From: an uncultured Collinsella sp.
GTDB taxonomy: Bacteria; Actinomycetota; Coriobacteriia; Coriobacteriales; Coriobacteriaceae
NCBI GenBank assembly: GCA_900540905.1
Contig: UQHR01000004.1
Coordinates: 1 to 64,000 of the forward strand
Length of the DNA: 64,000 nucleotides
Direction of reading: 5' to 3'
This document shows positions 26,948 to 35,071 of the stretch, one piece after another. Position numbers and translations under genes: made by a program. Under the pieces are notes generated by a model, which was not told where the DNA came from, did no database searches, and worked only from the letters and a program-made list of their open reading frames with translations. The first letter of the stretch is position 1, and each line of letters opens with the position of its first letter.

Positions 26948-28519
26948 ATGCGGTCGATTCTTCCCAATAGGGAAAGCAGGAAGCGCTGCGGCATCGCGGC
27001 GCGCGCGATCGCCTGCGTTCTCGTCGCCCTGCTCGCGCTTCCCTTCGCGGGGTGCAGTGCTAGCCCGAACGCGACCGGTGGCACGGCGGGCTCTCAGGAA
27101 TACACGGTGAGCGTCTCGCTTTCCGGTGGGTCAGGGCGCGCAAGCATCGCCTCACCCACCACAATTGCGAAGGATGGCGACACCTACACCGCGACCATCA
27201 CCTGGTCGAGTTCGAACTACGACAAGATGACCGTCGACGGCGTGGACTACGCGCCCGTAAACGACGGCGGCAACTCCACGTTCGAGATACCCGTCACGCT
27301 CGACGAGGACATCGCCGTGTCGGCCGAGACCGTCGCCATGTCGACGCCGCACACCATCGACTACACGCTCCACTTCGACTCATCCACCATGAAGGAGAAA
27401 TCGGGCGACGAAGCAAGCGGCGGCTCCCCTGCGAGAACGGCTTCAAGCGCCGCGGCCGACTTCCACAACGCCGATTTGGGCTGCGGCTGGAAGCCGACGG
27501 GGACGCTTCAGCTTGAATACGCCGAGCACTTCACTGTCGACGAGTTCGAAGGCGGCCTGCGGCTTATCTGCATTTCGAACGGGGAGCGCTTCCTCGTGGT
27601 GCCGCAAGATGCGAAGGTACCTGATGGGTTGAGCTCCGACATCGCGGTCATAAGGCGCCCCGCCGACAAGGTGTACCTCGTGTCGTCGGCGACGATGTGC
27701 CTGGTCGACGCGCTCGATGCGAACGACAATATCATTATGTCGGGCACGAAGGCCGACGATTGCTCGGTCGCGGGCTTCAAAAGCGCACTCGAAAGTGGGG
27801 CGATCGCCTACGGCGGCAAGTACAGCGCGCCCGACTACGAGCGAATATCGGCCTCGGGCTGCACGCTCGCCATCGAGAACACCATGATCAACCACACACC
27901 CGATGTGAAGGAAAAGCTGCAGAAACTCGGACTCGTCGTGCTCACCGAACAGTCGTCGAGCGAGCCCGAAGCACTCGGGCGCGTCGAGTGGATTAAGCTT
28001 TTCGGCGTCCTGTTCGACAAGGAAGACGAGGCCGCGCACCTGTTCAACGAGCAGAAGGCCCGCGTCGAGCAAACGTCGAGGCTTGCGTCGTCAGGTAAAA
28101 CCGTGGCGTATTTCTACATTAACTCGAACGGGGCCGCCGTCACGCGGCGGGCGGGCGACTACGTGGCGCAGATGATCGAGCTTGCAGGCGGCAACTACGC
28201 GCTCGATGACGCGCAGACGGCGTCGACGTCAGGTTCGTCAGTAACGCTCGAAATGGAGCGCTTCTACGCGACGGCGAAGGATGCCGACATCATCGTCTAC
28301 AACGGCACCATCGACGAATCGGTTGCCACCTTGAACGACTTCGTAGGCAAAAACGCGCTATTGTCGCAGTTCAAAGCCGTGAAGAACGGCAACGTCTGGG
28401 TCACAAGCGCCGACATGTACCAGCAGATGACTTCTACCGCCGACATTATCGACGAGCTGCACGGGGCGTTCACCGGCGATGACGCGAGCGACTTCCATTA
28501 TCTGAGGAAGCTCGGCTAG
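26948..28519 (+). CDS. BtuF-like substrate-binding lipoprotein with extra N-terminal module
   Basis: The 523-residue lipoprotein has a signal peptide with lipobox FAGC near residue 36. Residues of about 55-150 form a beta-rich module (YTVSVSLSGGSGRASI, TATITWSSSNYDKMTVDG, STPHTIDYTLHFDSS). From about residue 175 a class III solute-binding domain follows (DELHGAF at the end, YFYINSNGAAV, GKNALLSQFKAVKNGNVWV), as in BtuF/FepB/IsdE proteins. The riboswitch and cbi neighbours point to corrinoids; an iron complex is the alternative. It lies 4 nt from the genes on both sides. Confidence 0.85.
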   Translation: MRSILPNRESRKRCGIAARAIACVLVALLALPFAGCSASPNATGGTAGSQEYTVSVSLSGGSGRASIASPTTIAKDGDTYTATITWSSSNYDKMTVDGVDYAPVNDGGNSTFEIPVTLDEDIAVSAETVAMSTPHTIDYTLHFDSSTMKEKSGDEASGGSPARTASSAAADFHNADLGCGWKPTGTLQLEYAEHFTVDEFEGGLRLICISNGERFLVVPQDAKVPDGLSSDIAVIRRPADKVYLVSSATMCLVDALDANDNIIMSGTKADDCSVAGFKSALESGAIAYGGKYSAPDYERISASGCTLAIENTMINHTPDVKEKLQKLGLVVLTEQSSSEPEALGRVEWIKLFGVLFDKEDEAAHLFNEQKARVEQTSRLASSGKTVAYFYINSNGAAVTRRAGDYVAQMIELAGGNYALDDAQTASTSGSSVTLEMERFYATAKDADIIVYNGTIDESVATLNDFVGKNALLSQFKAVKNGNVWVTSADMYQQMTSTADIIDELHGAFTGDDASDFHYLRKLG

Positions 28520-28523
28520 CGTC

Positions 28524-29564
28524 ATGAGAAGCCGGCTTTCCATGACATACGACGAATCGGGGCGCGCCGCGCGGTGTCGCGTCGTGACGGCGCTGCTCGC
28601 TGTTGCCCTCATCGTGCTCGTCGGGGCCAACCTGTGCATCGGGAGCGTGCTCGTGCCCGCAGACCACATCCCTGGCATCCTTTCGGGCGGCGCGGCCAAT
28701 TCCATGGAAAGCCAAGTCATCTGGGAGATTCGCCTGCCGCGCGTGCTTTCAGCCGTGCTTCTCGGCGGGGCACTTTCGCTCTCCGGGTTCCTGCTGCAGA
28801 CGTTTTTCAACAATCCCATCGCCGACCCGTTCATCTTGGGCGTCTCCTCGGGCGCAAAGTTCGTCGTCGCGCTTACGATGATCGTACTTCTGGGCGCGAA
28901 CCAGGCCATGTCCTCGCCGGCCATGGTGGCCGCAGCGTTTCTGGGCTCGCTTATCACCATCGGCTTCGTGCTCCTCATCGCACGGCGCATAAGTTCCATG
29001 GCCATACTCATCGTGGCGGGCGTCATGGTGGGATACATCTGCTCGGCGGCGACGAACTTCCTCATCGCCTTCGCCGACGACCAGTCCATCGTGAACCTGC
29101 ACAACTGGTCTTTGGGTAGCTTCTCGGGTTCGAGCTGGGACGACATCGCGGTCATCGCGGTCGTGGTGATCACCGTGAGCGCATGCGTATTCGCGATATC
29201 GAAGCCCCTTTCCGCCTTCCAGCTGGGAGAAGCCTACGCGAAAAGCGTCGGCGTGAACGTCGCACGCTTCCGCGTGGTGCTCGTCCTTCTAGCGAGCATG
29301 CTCTCCGCCTGCGTGACCGCGTTCGCTGGTCCGGTGTCGTTCGTAGGCATCGCGGTTCCGCATCTCGTTAAGTCGGCGCTAAAGTCGTCGAAGCCTATCC
29401 GCGTGATTCCTGCGTGCTTCTTGGGAGGCGCCATCTTTTGCGCGGGCTGCGATTTGATCGCGCGCACGCTGTTCTCCCCCGTCGAGCTTTCCATCAGCGC
29501 CGTCACCGCCATCTTCGGCGCGCCGGTGGTTATTGCACTCATGTTGAAGAAGCGGGTGAGGTAG
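28524..29564 (+). CDS. BtuC/FecCD-family ABC permease
   Basis: The 346-residue membrane protein has the FecCD signature order: IRLPRVLSAVLLGGALSLSG, NNPIADPFILGVSSGAKF, GAWSLGS-like HNWSLGSFSGSSWDD, and FVGIAVPHLVKSAL near the C-terminus, with about ten hydrophobic helices. It would form the translocation channel of the importer. It begins 4 nt after the binding-protein stop, and its TAG is followed directly by the ATPase ATG. Confidence 0.93.
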   Translation: MRSRLSMTYDESGRAARCRVVTALLAVALIVLVGANLCIGSVLVPADHIPGILSGGAANSMESQVIWEIRLPRVLSAVLLGGALSLSGFLLQTFFNNPIADPFILGVSSGAKFVVALTMIVLLGANQAMSSPAMVAAAFLGSLITIGFVLLIARRISSMAILIVAGVMVGYICSAATNFLIAFADDQSIVNLHNWSLGSFSGSSWDDIAVIAVVVITVSACVFAISKPLSAFQLGEAYAKSVGVNVARFRVVLVLLASMLSACVTAFAGPVSFVGIAVPHLVKSALKSSKPIRVIPACFLGGAIFCAGCDLIARTLFSPVELSISAVTAIFGAPVVIALMLKKRVR

Positions 29565-30878
29565 ATGGGGGAATTCGTGCCGCGGACCAAAACGCTCGGA
29601 GGGAACATTCCATGCTTGGCCAGTCCTGAGCTCGCACGAAAGCGCCAGAAGACACTTTCGGCTCGTGCGGAACTGCGCGCGGAACGCCTCCTTCGAGCGG
29701 AGTCGAACCTCGAAACCCCGGTCGAAACGCAGGCTGACGGAGCGCCGCTTTTCCGCATAAGCGACCTGTCGGCGGGCTACGACAAGAAGGTCGTAGTCGA
29801 AGGCGTCGATCTGGAGGTTCGCGCGGGCGACGTCGTGGCACTCATCGGGCCGAACGGCTCGGGCAAGTCGACCATCTTGAAAACCATCACACGCCATCTG
29901 GCACCGCTTGCCGGCGCGGTCGAGCTCGACGGGCGGGAGATTTCCCGATGGAAGACGGCGGAGTTCGCAAGGAACCTTGCCGTTATGCTGACAGATCGCC
30001 CCCGGACCGAGCTCCTCACCTGCCGCGATATCGTAGAGGCGGGAAGGCATCCCTACACCGGGCGAATGGGCACACTCACGCCCGACGACCATAATCGGGT
30101 CGACGAGGCCATGAAAACCGCACATGTGGAAAAGCTTGCCGAGCGCGACTTCATGCAGATAAGCGACGGGCAACGCCAGCGCGTCATGCTCGCACGCGCC
30201 ATCGCGCAGGATCCGCGCGTGCTCGTGCTCGACGAGCCCACGTCGTATCTCGATATCCGCTACCAGATCGACCTGCTGCGAATACTTCGCCACCTTGCGA
30301 AATCGCGGAATGTTGCTGTCATCATGTCCATCCACGAACTCGAGCTCGCGCAGAAAAGCGCCGACAAGGTGATTTGCGTAAAGGACGGCCGGGTCTTCCG
30401 CGCCGGCGCACCCGAGGACATATTCACGCGCGAGACGATTGGCGAGCTCTACGGCCTTCAACATGGCACCTTCAACGAGCGCTTCGGCAGCGTGGAAATT
30501 GGGCGCCCGCACGGCGATGCGCACACGTTCGTCATCGCCGGCGCAGGTACGGGGTCGGCTGTGTTTCGCCATCTCATCCGGCAGGGCAAGGCGTTCTACG
30601 TGGGCGTTCTGCACGAAGGGGACATCGACTGCGAGCTCGCGCGCGACCTGGCGACGGAATGCGTGGCCGAGCGCGCCTTCGAGCCGATCGGGGATAAAAC
30701 CATAGCCCGCGCCAAAGAGCTCCTCGTCCACTGCGCGCGTCTTATCGTGTGCCCCGCCACCTTCGGCACCATAAACGCCCGCAACGCAGAGCTCGTCGAG
30801 TTCGCACGATCGCATGGTATCGAGGTCATGCAAGCGTGCGAAGGCGCATCGGAGGATTCCCAATTGGAGTGGGAATGA
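29565..30878 (+). CDS. BtuD-like ABC ATPase with extra N- and C-terminal regions
   Basis: Residues of about 62-310 are a FecE/BtuD-type ATPase: Walker A GPNGSGKST, signature ISDGQRQRVMLARAI, Walker B RVLVLDEPTSYLD, and switch SIHELELA. A C-terminal domain of about 110 residues (VIAGAGTGSAVFRHLIRQGK, LIVCPATFGTINARN) is added, of a kind I have not been able to name; it may bind a nucleotide or corrinoid. The N-terminal 60 residues do not belong to the ATPase fold, and about residues 10-45 are encoded by a degenerate copy of the palindromic element at 29593-29699. The start at 29565 touches the permease stop, but an internal start would also leave a full ATPase. Confidence 0.88.
   Translation: MGEFVPRTKTLGGNIPCLASPELARKRQKTLSARAELRAERLLRAESNLETPVETQADGAPLFRISDLSAGYDKKVVVEGVDLEVRAGDVVALIGPNGSGKSTILKTITRHLAPLAGAVELDGREISRWKTAEFARNLAVMLTDRPRTELLTCRDIVEAGRHPYTGRMGTLTPDDHNRVDEAMKTAHVEKLAERDFMQISDGQRQRVMLARAIAQDPRVLVLDEPTSYLDIRYQIDLLRILRHLAKSRNVAVIMSIHELELAQKSADKVICVKDGRVFRAGAPEDIFTRETIGELYGLQHGTFNERFGSVEIGRPHGDAHTFVIAGAGTGSAVFRHLIRQGKAFYVGVLHEGDIDCELARDLATECVAERAFEPIGDKTIARAKELLVHCARLIVCPATFGTINARNAELVEFARSHGIEVMQACEGASEDSQLEWE
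29593..29699. repeat. Large palindromic element, degenerate copy C, inside a coding region
   Basis: The core strings cagtcctg(ag)ctcgcacg and ggctcgtgcggaact match copies A and B. The inner stem is reduced to gaaag/ctttc and the outer arms to cgctcggagg (29593-29602) with cctccttcgagcg (29687-29699). It is in frame with the importer ATPase gene and translates as ASPELARKRQKTLSARAELR. Confidence 0.75.
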
Positions 30879-30898
30879 TAAACTGGACCTTCTTTTAG

Positions 30899-30990
30899 GG
30901 ATCCTCAGGCTACAGCTCCTACGCGGCGAGGTCTACAAGGCGCCGGAGAACCTCGTGAACAGGAATTTCCACGCCGACGAGCCCAACTAG
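30899..30990 (+). pseudogene. Remnant of an IS3-family transposase (OrfB)
   Basis: The plus strand encodes GYSSY, then after a one-base frame slip GEVYKAPENLVNRNFHADEPN before a stop. This matches the region just before the DDE domain of IS3-family OrfB (typically RYSSY-GEI-PAPNLV-RDFHA-RPN). About 30 codons survive. It marks the right edge of the cobalamin block and ends 3 nt before the TetR gene stop on the other strand. Confidence 0.65.
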
Positions 30991-30992
30991 GC

Positions 30993-31604
30993 CTAATCCA
31001 AGCGAGATTCCAGACTCGACAGGCCATTGAGAGTCAGGTCATTGGCGACCTCAGAGACGCGCTCAATAGGAACCGAACCGTCAGACAGCGCCCACGTGCG
31101 ATAGATACCGATAATACCCGACAGCAAAAACGCCAGATAGTAGTCGAACATCTCGTCCTTGAGACCTTGGGGCAGCAGATCGCGCTCGGCAATCTCATGT
31201 TCGAGCGGCGCACGAAGACGAGCCATGAAATCATCGAGCGGAATATTCTCGATCAGCTGACGATTGAGCACTAAGTTGTTGCACAGTGCCTCATTAACGG
31301 TTTTAAAGAAGGTCGCCGCCGCGCCAAGAGCGCGCTCGTTGGTGTCACCGTCCATAGAAGCAAGCGTTTTCTCGACCGAGTCGACAATCATCTCCACCAC
31401 ATCGACGGCAATGGCATCGAGCAGGCCGTCAACCGTACCAAAGTGTACGTAAAAGGTCTTGCGGTCGACATTGGCCTCGCGCGCGATGGCACTCACCGTA
31501 ATGTCTGCCAGCGGCTTTTCCATGAGCAGGCGCTCGAAAGCCGAAAGGATGGCATTACGGCTGCGAACGATGCGGCGGTCAAGACGCGGTTTGCTGGTTG
31601 CCAT
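30993..31604 (-). CDS. TetR-family transcriptional regulator
   Basis: The 203-residue protein has a TetR helix-turn-helix at about residues 10-55 (AILSAFERLLMEKPLADITV, VDRKTFYVHFGTVDGLLDAI) and an all-helical ligand domain (TetR_C-like). No target is evident: the neighbour downstream on this strand is only the IS3 remnant, and the gene upstream on the same strand is the YbhN-like protein. Codon use is like the core genome, not the B12 block. The ATG at 31604 follows gaaggga. Confidence 0.9.
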   Translation of the reverse strand: MATSKPRLDRRIVRSRNAILSAFERLLMEKPLADITVSAIAREANVDRKTFYVHFGTVDGLLDAIAVDVVEMIVDSVEKTLASMDGDTNERALGAAATFFKTVNEALCNNLVLNRQLIENIPLDDFMARLRAPLEHEIAERDLLPQGLKDEMFDYYLAFLLSGIIGIYRTWALSDGSVPIERVSEVANDLTLNGLSSLESRLD

Positions 31605-31720
31605 GGGCGTGTCCCTTCGATATGCGAGCATTCATCAACAGATGAGAGATAATCTACGTAAGAGGATTATCCCCCATACAGCACAAATATGCCTCGCATC
31701 ATGAAGAACGCACGACTGCC

Positions 31721-33028
31721 CTACTGCGACTTAGGGTGCTTCTTCTTATTGAGTGCCGACGGAGATACGCGAATACCGTCTCCTGTCTGACGCACATAGG
31801 CCTTATGAGCCGGCTTAGCGGTCCCAGAAGCCTTCTGAGCGTGCTTCTTGGGATCAACGGTAACAGCATTCGTGGGGTGCGGCTTAGTGGGCGCAGAGGG
31901 CGTCTGAGGCGTGCGGCCGAGTTTGCGCATCACGCGATCCCAGCGCGCATGGATGCTCTCGTTGTGGGCGCTCTTAAGGCCCAACAGGGGCGCAGCCAAA
32001 ATGGTCGGCGCAATAAACGTAATGAGGCGCCACAGCAGATAGCCGGCGGTCGAAGCCGACCCAAAGAAATGACCTAGGAACAGCGCGAAGCCACCCTCGG
32101 CGCCGCCGGTGCCACCGGGCAGGGGAACAGCAGAGCTCAACAGCTGGACAAAGGCGCTCGCGGCCATGACCGAGAAAAAGTCGACCTCGTGGTGGCCAAA
32201 GGCAAGCATCAGGAAATACGGAACCAGATAGAAAAACGCGAGCTGCAGCATGGTGATAAACACGGTGAGCAGCATGGAAGAAAAATGTCCGGCCGAAAGC
32301 TTGAACTTCTCGGAGAAGGAGTAGATCTCGCCATCGACAAACGTGCGCCAACTCTCGATCTTAGTGGCCGAGACACCAATGCGCTCGAGCCAATTGATGA
32401 TGCAATGGGCGACGCGCGTGACGGTCTTAGGCATGAGCGCGACGGCGAAGATGCCAAGCAAGATGCAGCAGTGTCCACCAAAGCTAAAGACGCACAGCAG
32501 CGTCATGTCGCCGTAGCGTTCGGCAAAAAACGGCATACGGGCGAGCAGCAGGATAGCGCCCCAGGCGACCAGGCCAAACTGGTACACGATAAAACGCGTG
32601 AATTGCGTGGCGCCGGCCTCGCCCACGTTTTGGCCGGCCTTGGTCAGGCGATAGATTTGAGCCGGGGTGGAGCCCATCATCATGGGCGTCAGGTTGCCAA
32701 AGAAGATGCCACTCGCCTCGACCGAGATCAGGTCGCGGATGCCGACGGGCGAATTGGGATCGAGCCAGACGGCGATCGCATAGGCCACAATGCCAAAGAA
32801 CAGGTACATGAACATGCAAAGACACGCGACAACGAGCCATGACGCCTGGACGCTCGACATAGCGGCCCAGAACTGCCCCATCTGCCCGGTTACCACCAGA
32901 TAGACGATATAACCTACCAGCACGAAGCCGATAAAGATGGCGCCGCGGCGTGCGCTCTTATTGTCATCTCCGCCCGAGGCCTCAACCTCGACCTGGGGCT
33001 TAGACGTATGCTGAGAGGACTCCGTCAT
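31721..33028 (-). CDS. Lysylphosphatidylglycerol synthase-like (YbhN/UPF0104) membrane protein
   Basis: The 435-residue protein has at least eight hydrophobic helices with the flippase-like pattern of the MprF membrane domain: GNLTPMMMGSTPAQIYRLTK near residue 110 and AVPLPGGTGGAEGGFALFLG near 310. There is no soluble synthetase domain, so it probably moves or senses lipids rather than making lysyl-PG. A basic, proline- and lysine-rich cytoplasmic tail of about 90 residues ends KKKHPKSQ. The start ATG 33028 follows agaaggagtctc. Confidence 0.88.
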   Translation of the reverse strand: MTESSQHTSKPQVEVEASGGDDNKSARRGAIFIGFVLVGYIVYLVVTGQMGQFWAAMSSVQASWLVVACLCMFMYLFFGIVAYAIAVWLDPNSPVGIRDLISVEASGIFFGNLTPMMMGSTPAQIYRLTKAGQNVGEAGATQFTRFIVYQFGLVAWGAILLLARMPFFAERYGDMTLLCVFSFGGHCCILLGIFAVALMPKTVTRVAHCIINWLERIGVSATKIESWRTFVDGEIYSFSEKFKLSAGHFSSMLLTVFITMLQLAFFYLVPYFLMLAFGHHEVDFFSVMAASAFVQLLSSAVPLPGGTGGAEGGFALFLGHFFGSASTAGYLLWRLITFIAPTILAAPLLGLKSAHNESIHARWDRVMRKLGRTPQTPSAPTKPHPTNAVTVDPKKHAQKASGTAKPAHKAYVRQTGDGIRVSPSALNKKKHPKSQ

Positions 33029-33131
33029 GAGACTCCTTCTAACAGTCAAAATATCTTGGATATTGTACCCGTAAGGGCCATAGGCAGAACGCAAAGCTCT
33101 GGTTCAAACGGGAATTGCAGACGGTTGTTTG

Positions 33132-33168
33132 AAAATAAAAAACCCGGCCTTCCATAGGAAGTCCGGGT
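33132..33168 (-). terminator. Terminator of the tRNA-Glu pair
   Basis: On the minus strand, acccggacttcc pairs with ggaaggccgggt and is followed by a run of T, directly after the two tRNA genes. Confidence 0.85.
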
Positions 33169-33178
33169 GTCAGATGCG

Positions 33179-33255
33179 TGGTAGCCCGTACCAGATTCGA
33201 ACTGGTGATCTCCGCCTTGAGAGGGCGGCGTCCTAAACCGCTAGACGAACGGGCC
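33179..33255 (-). tRNA. tRNA-Glu (CUC), copy 2 in transcription order
   Basis: The minus strand folds as a cloverleaf: acceptor GGCCCGT with ACGGGCT, anticodon stem CCGCC/GGCGG around loop CTCTCAA (anticodon CUC), T stem ACCAG/CTGGT with TTCGAAT, and an encoded CCA end. G1 faces U72, a wobble closing pair. Confidence 0.95.
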
Positions 33256-33277
33256 ATAAGCCTCAGCAGAAAAGAAG

Positions 33278-33354
33278 TGGTAGCCCGTACCAGATTCGAA
33301 CTGGTGATCTCCGCCTTGAGAGGGCGGCGTCCTAAACCGCTAGACGAACGGGCC
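33278..33354 (-). tRNA. tRNA-Glu (CUC), copy 1 in transcription order
   Basis: The 77-nt sequence is identical to the gene at 33179-33255, including the encoded CCA, and is separated from it by 22 nt. The pair appears to be a recent tandem duplication transcribed from one promoter. Confidence 0.95.
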
Positions 33355-33388
33355 ACATGACATCTGCACTGCCGTGGTGCGAGAAAAT

Positions 33389-33417
33389 ATATTACGGGAC
33401 AAAAAACGTCAGCGCAA
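33389..33417 (-). promoter_or_regulatory. Promoter of the tRNA-Glu genes
   Basis: On the minus strand TTGCGC (33417-33412) and TAATAT (33394-33389) are 17 nt apart, about 35 nt upstream of the first tRNA. Confidence 0.6.
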
Positions 33418-33481
33418 GAAGAAATTCCAAATTGCCGAAAAATTGTCGGCAGGTTATGGAACACGCAGGTAAACTAGGTAG

Positions 33482-34876
33482 CTAATCCAAGTTGAGATGG
33501 ACCAAAAGAGCTTCGCGCTCGTTGGGAATGTTGTCTTCGATCACGGCGTCGAGGGCGGAGTTGAGAAGCTGACCCAGTTCCGGCCCGGGCTTGACTCCGG
33601 CACGGATCAGGTCGCCGCCGTTGATGGCGAGCATCTTGAGCATATAGGGCTCCCCTGCCTTCAGCAGCTCGTGCGCCATCGCGCGCATCTCCTCAATCGT
33701 CTCGACGTAATAGAAGCACGACGGGGCCTTGCCAAGTGTGTCGGCACGCTTGAGGTCCATGAGCTCGTCAATCAGGCGGGCCGTGTCGACGCCCTCGCCC
33801 GAAAGCGCGCGCATCATATTGAGCAGGCAGGAGCGCTCGGGGCGCAGCGGCTTGTCATGGTATTTGATGAGCAGGCACACGTCGCGCACCAAGTCGTGCG
33901 AGAGCGCCAGGCGATCCATAATGACGCGCGCCTTCTTGGCGCCGAGCTCGGGATGACCGTAGAAGTGTCCGCTGCCGGCGTGATCGACCGTGAAACACTC
34001 GGGCTTGGACACATCGTGCAAAAACGCCGCCCACATAAGGCTCGACGAGGGCGCGACGCCGTCACACAGCGCGAGCTCCCCCGCCACCGTCAGCACACGG
34101 GCGATATGCTCGTAGACGTTAAACGCATGATAGACACTTCGTTGATCAAACCCGCGACCCGCTGCCAACTCGGGCACGGCGGCGCAGATGAGCTCGGGAT
34201 AGCGGAGCATCGCGTCTCCCCCATGACCGGTCGAAAGAATGCCCTCGAGCTCAATACCCACACGCTCACGCGCCACGGCATCGAGCAGCGGCGCGCACTC
34301 GGCAAGCGCGCGCTTAGTCTCGGGCTCAATCATAAAGTCCAGGCGGCAGGCAAAGCGCACCGCACGCAGCATGCGCAGGGCGTCCTCGTTAAAGCGACGC
34401 TTGGGATCGCCGACAGCGCGAATCAGCTTGCGCTCCAAGTCACCCTGGCCGTCGTAGCGGTCGACAAGCCCGCGCTCGGGATGCCAGGCCATGGCGTTGA
34501 CGGTAAAGTCGCGGCGCGCCAAATCGTCCTCGAGCGAGGCGGCACGCTCCACACTCTGGGGATGGCGACCATCGGTGTAAAAGCCATCCAGACGGTACGT
34601 GGTGACCTCAATACGCTCGCCATCGGAAATAGCCGTAATTCCGCCAAATTTAATGCCCGATTCAACCACGGCGATATCCGCGGCCTCGAGCGCCGCCTTG
34701 GACTCCTGCCACAGGCCGCTACAGCACATATCAACATCGTGGCTGGGGCACCCCATCAGGGCGTCGCGCACCCAACCGCCCACGTACCAAGCCTCAAGAC
34801 CAGCCGCCTCAAGCGCGCGCAGGACGCGCAGGGAGGCATCAGACGGTTGCGTACCGTTGAGCGAAACATTGCACAT
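33482..34876 (-). CDS. cca: CCA-adding tRNA nucleotidyltransferase with HD domain
   Basis: The enzyme adds or repairs the CCA end of tRNAs. The 464-residue protein has the class II nucleotidyltransferase head WYVGGWVRDALMG with HDVDM, the RRDFTVNAMA segment, the RFNEDALRMLRAVRFA RNA-binding region, and a C-terminal HD domain (WAAFLHDVSKPECF) that may hydrolyse cyclic or terminal phosphates. I chose ATG 34876, preceded by aggagg at 8 nt; a GTG six codons upstream overlaps that ribosome binding site. It lies next to two tRNA genes that already encode CCA, so for these the role would be repair. Confidence 0.94.
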   Translation of the reverse strand: MCNVSLNGTQPSDASLRVLRALEAAGLEAWYVGGWVRDALMGCPSHDVDMCCSGLWQESKAALEAADIAVVESGIKFGGITAISDGERIEVTTYRLDGFYTDGRHPQSVERAASLEDDLARRDFTVNAMAWHPERGLVDRYDGQGDLERKLIRAVGDPKRRFNEDALRMLRAVRFACRLDFMIEPETKRALAECAPLLDAVARERVGIELEGILSTGHGGDAMLRYPELICAAVPELAAGRGFDQRSVYHAFNVYEHIARVLTVAGELALCDGVAPSSSLMWAAFLHDVSKPECFTVDHAGSGHFYGHPELGAKKARVIMDRLALSHDLVRDVCLLIKYHDKPLRPERSCLLNMMRALSGEGVDTARLIDELMDLKRADTLGKAPSCFYYVETIEEMRAMAHELLKAGEPYMLKMLAINGGDLIRAGVKPGPELGQLLNSALDAVIEDNIPNEREALLVHLNLD

Positions 34877-35013
34877 GCCTATGGCCTCCTGCACTTGCGA
34901 GCGTTAATCGATGGTTCTCAAGAAGTCTAACAAGAAACGAGAAAGCGCGCACACGCAATTGCTTCGTCGATTCGATAAAACGAGACAGCAGACGCCACAT
35001 ACGTTCAGCGCGC

Positions 35014-35048
35014 AAAAAACACCCGCCTTGGTAATCCAAAGCGGGTGT
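35014..35048 (-). terminator. Terminator of the first fruK gene
   Basis: On the minus strand acacccgctttgg pairs with ccaaggcgggtgt and ends in a T-run. Confidence 0.85.
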
Positions 35049-35071
35049 TCGGCAACGATGTATCGATGCGG

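Noticed and set aside
9007..30990. Prophage or integrative element carrying the B12 genes
   Set aside because: No integrase, phage or conjugation gene and no direct-repeat attachment sites are seen; only transposase scraps at the edges.
31721..33028. MprF, lysylphosphatidylglycerol synthase
   Set aside because: Only the membrane flippase-like domain is present; the soluble aminoacyl transferase domain is absent.
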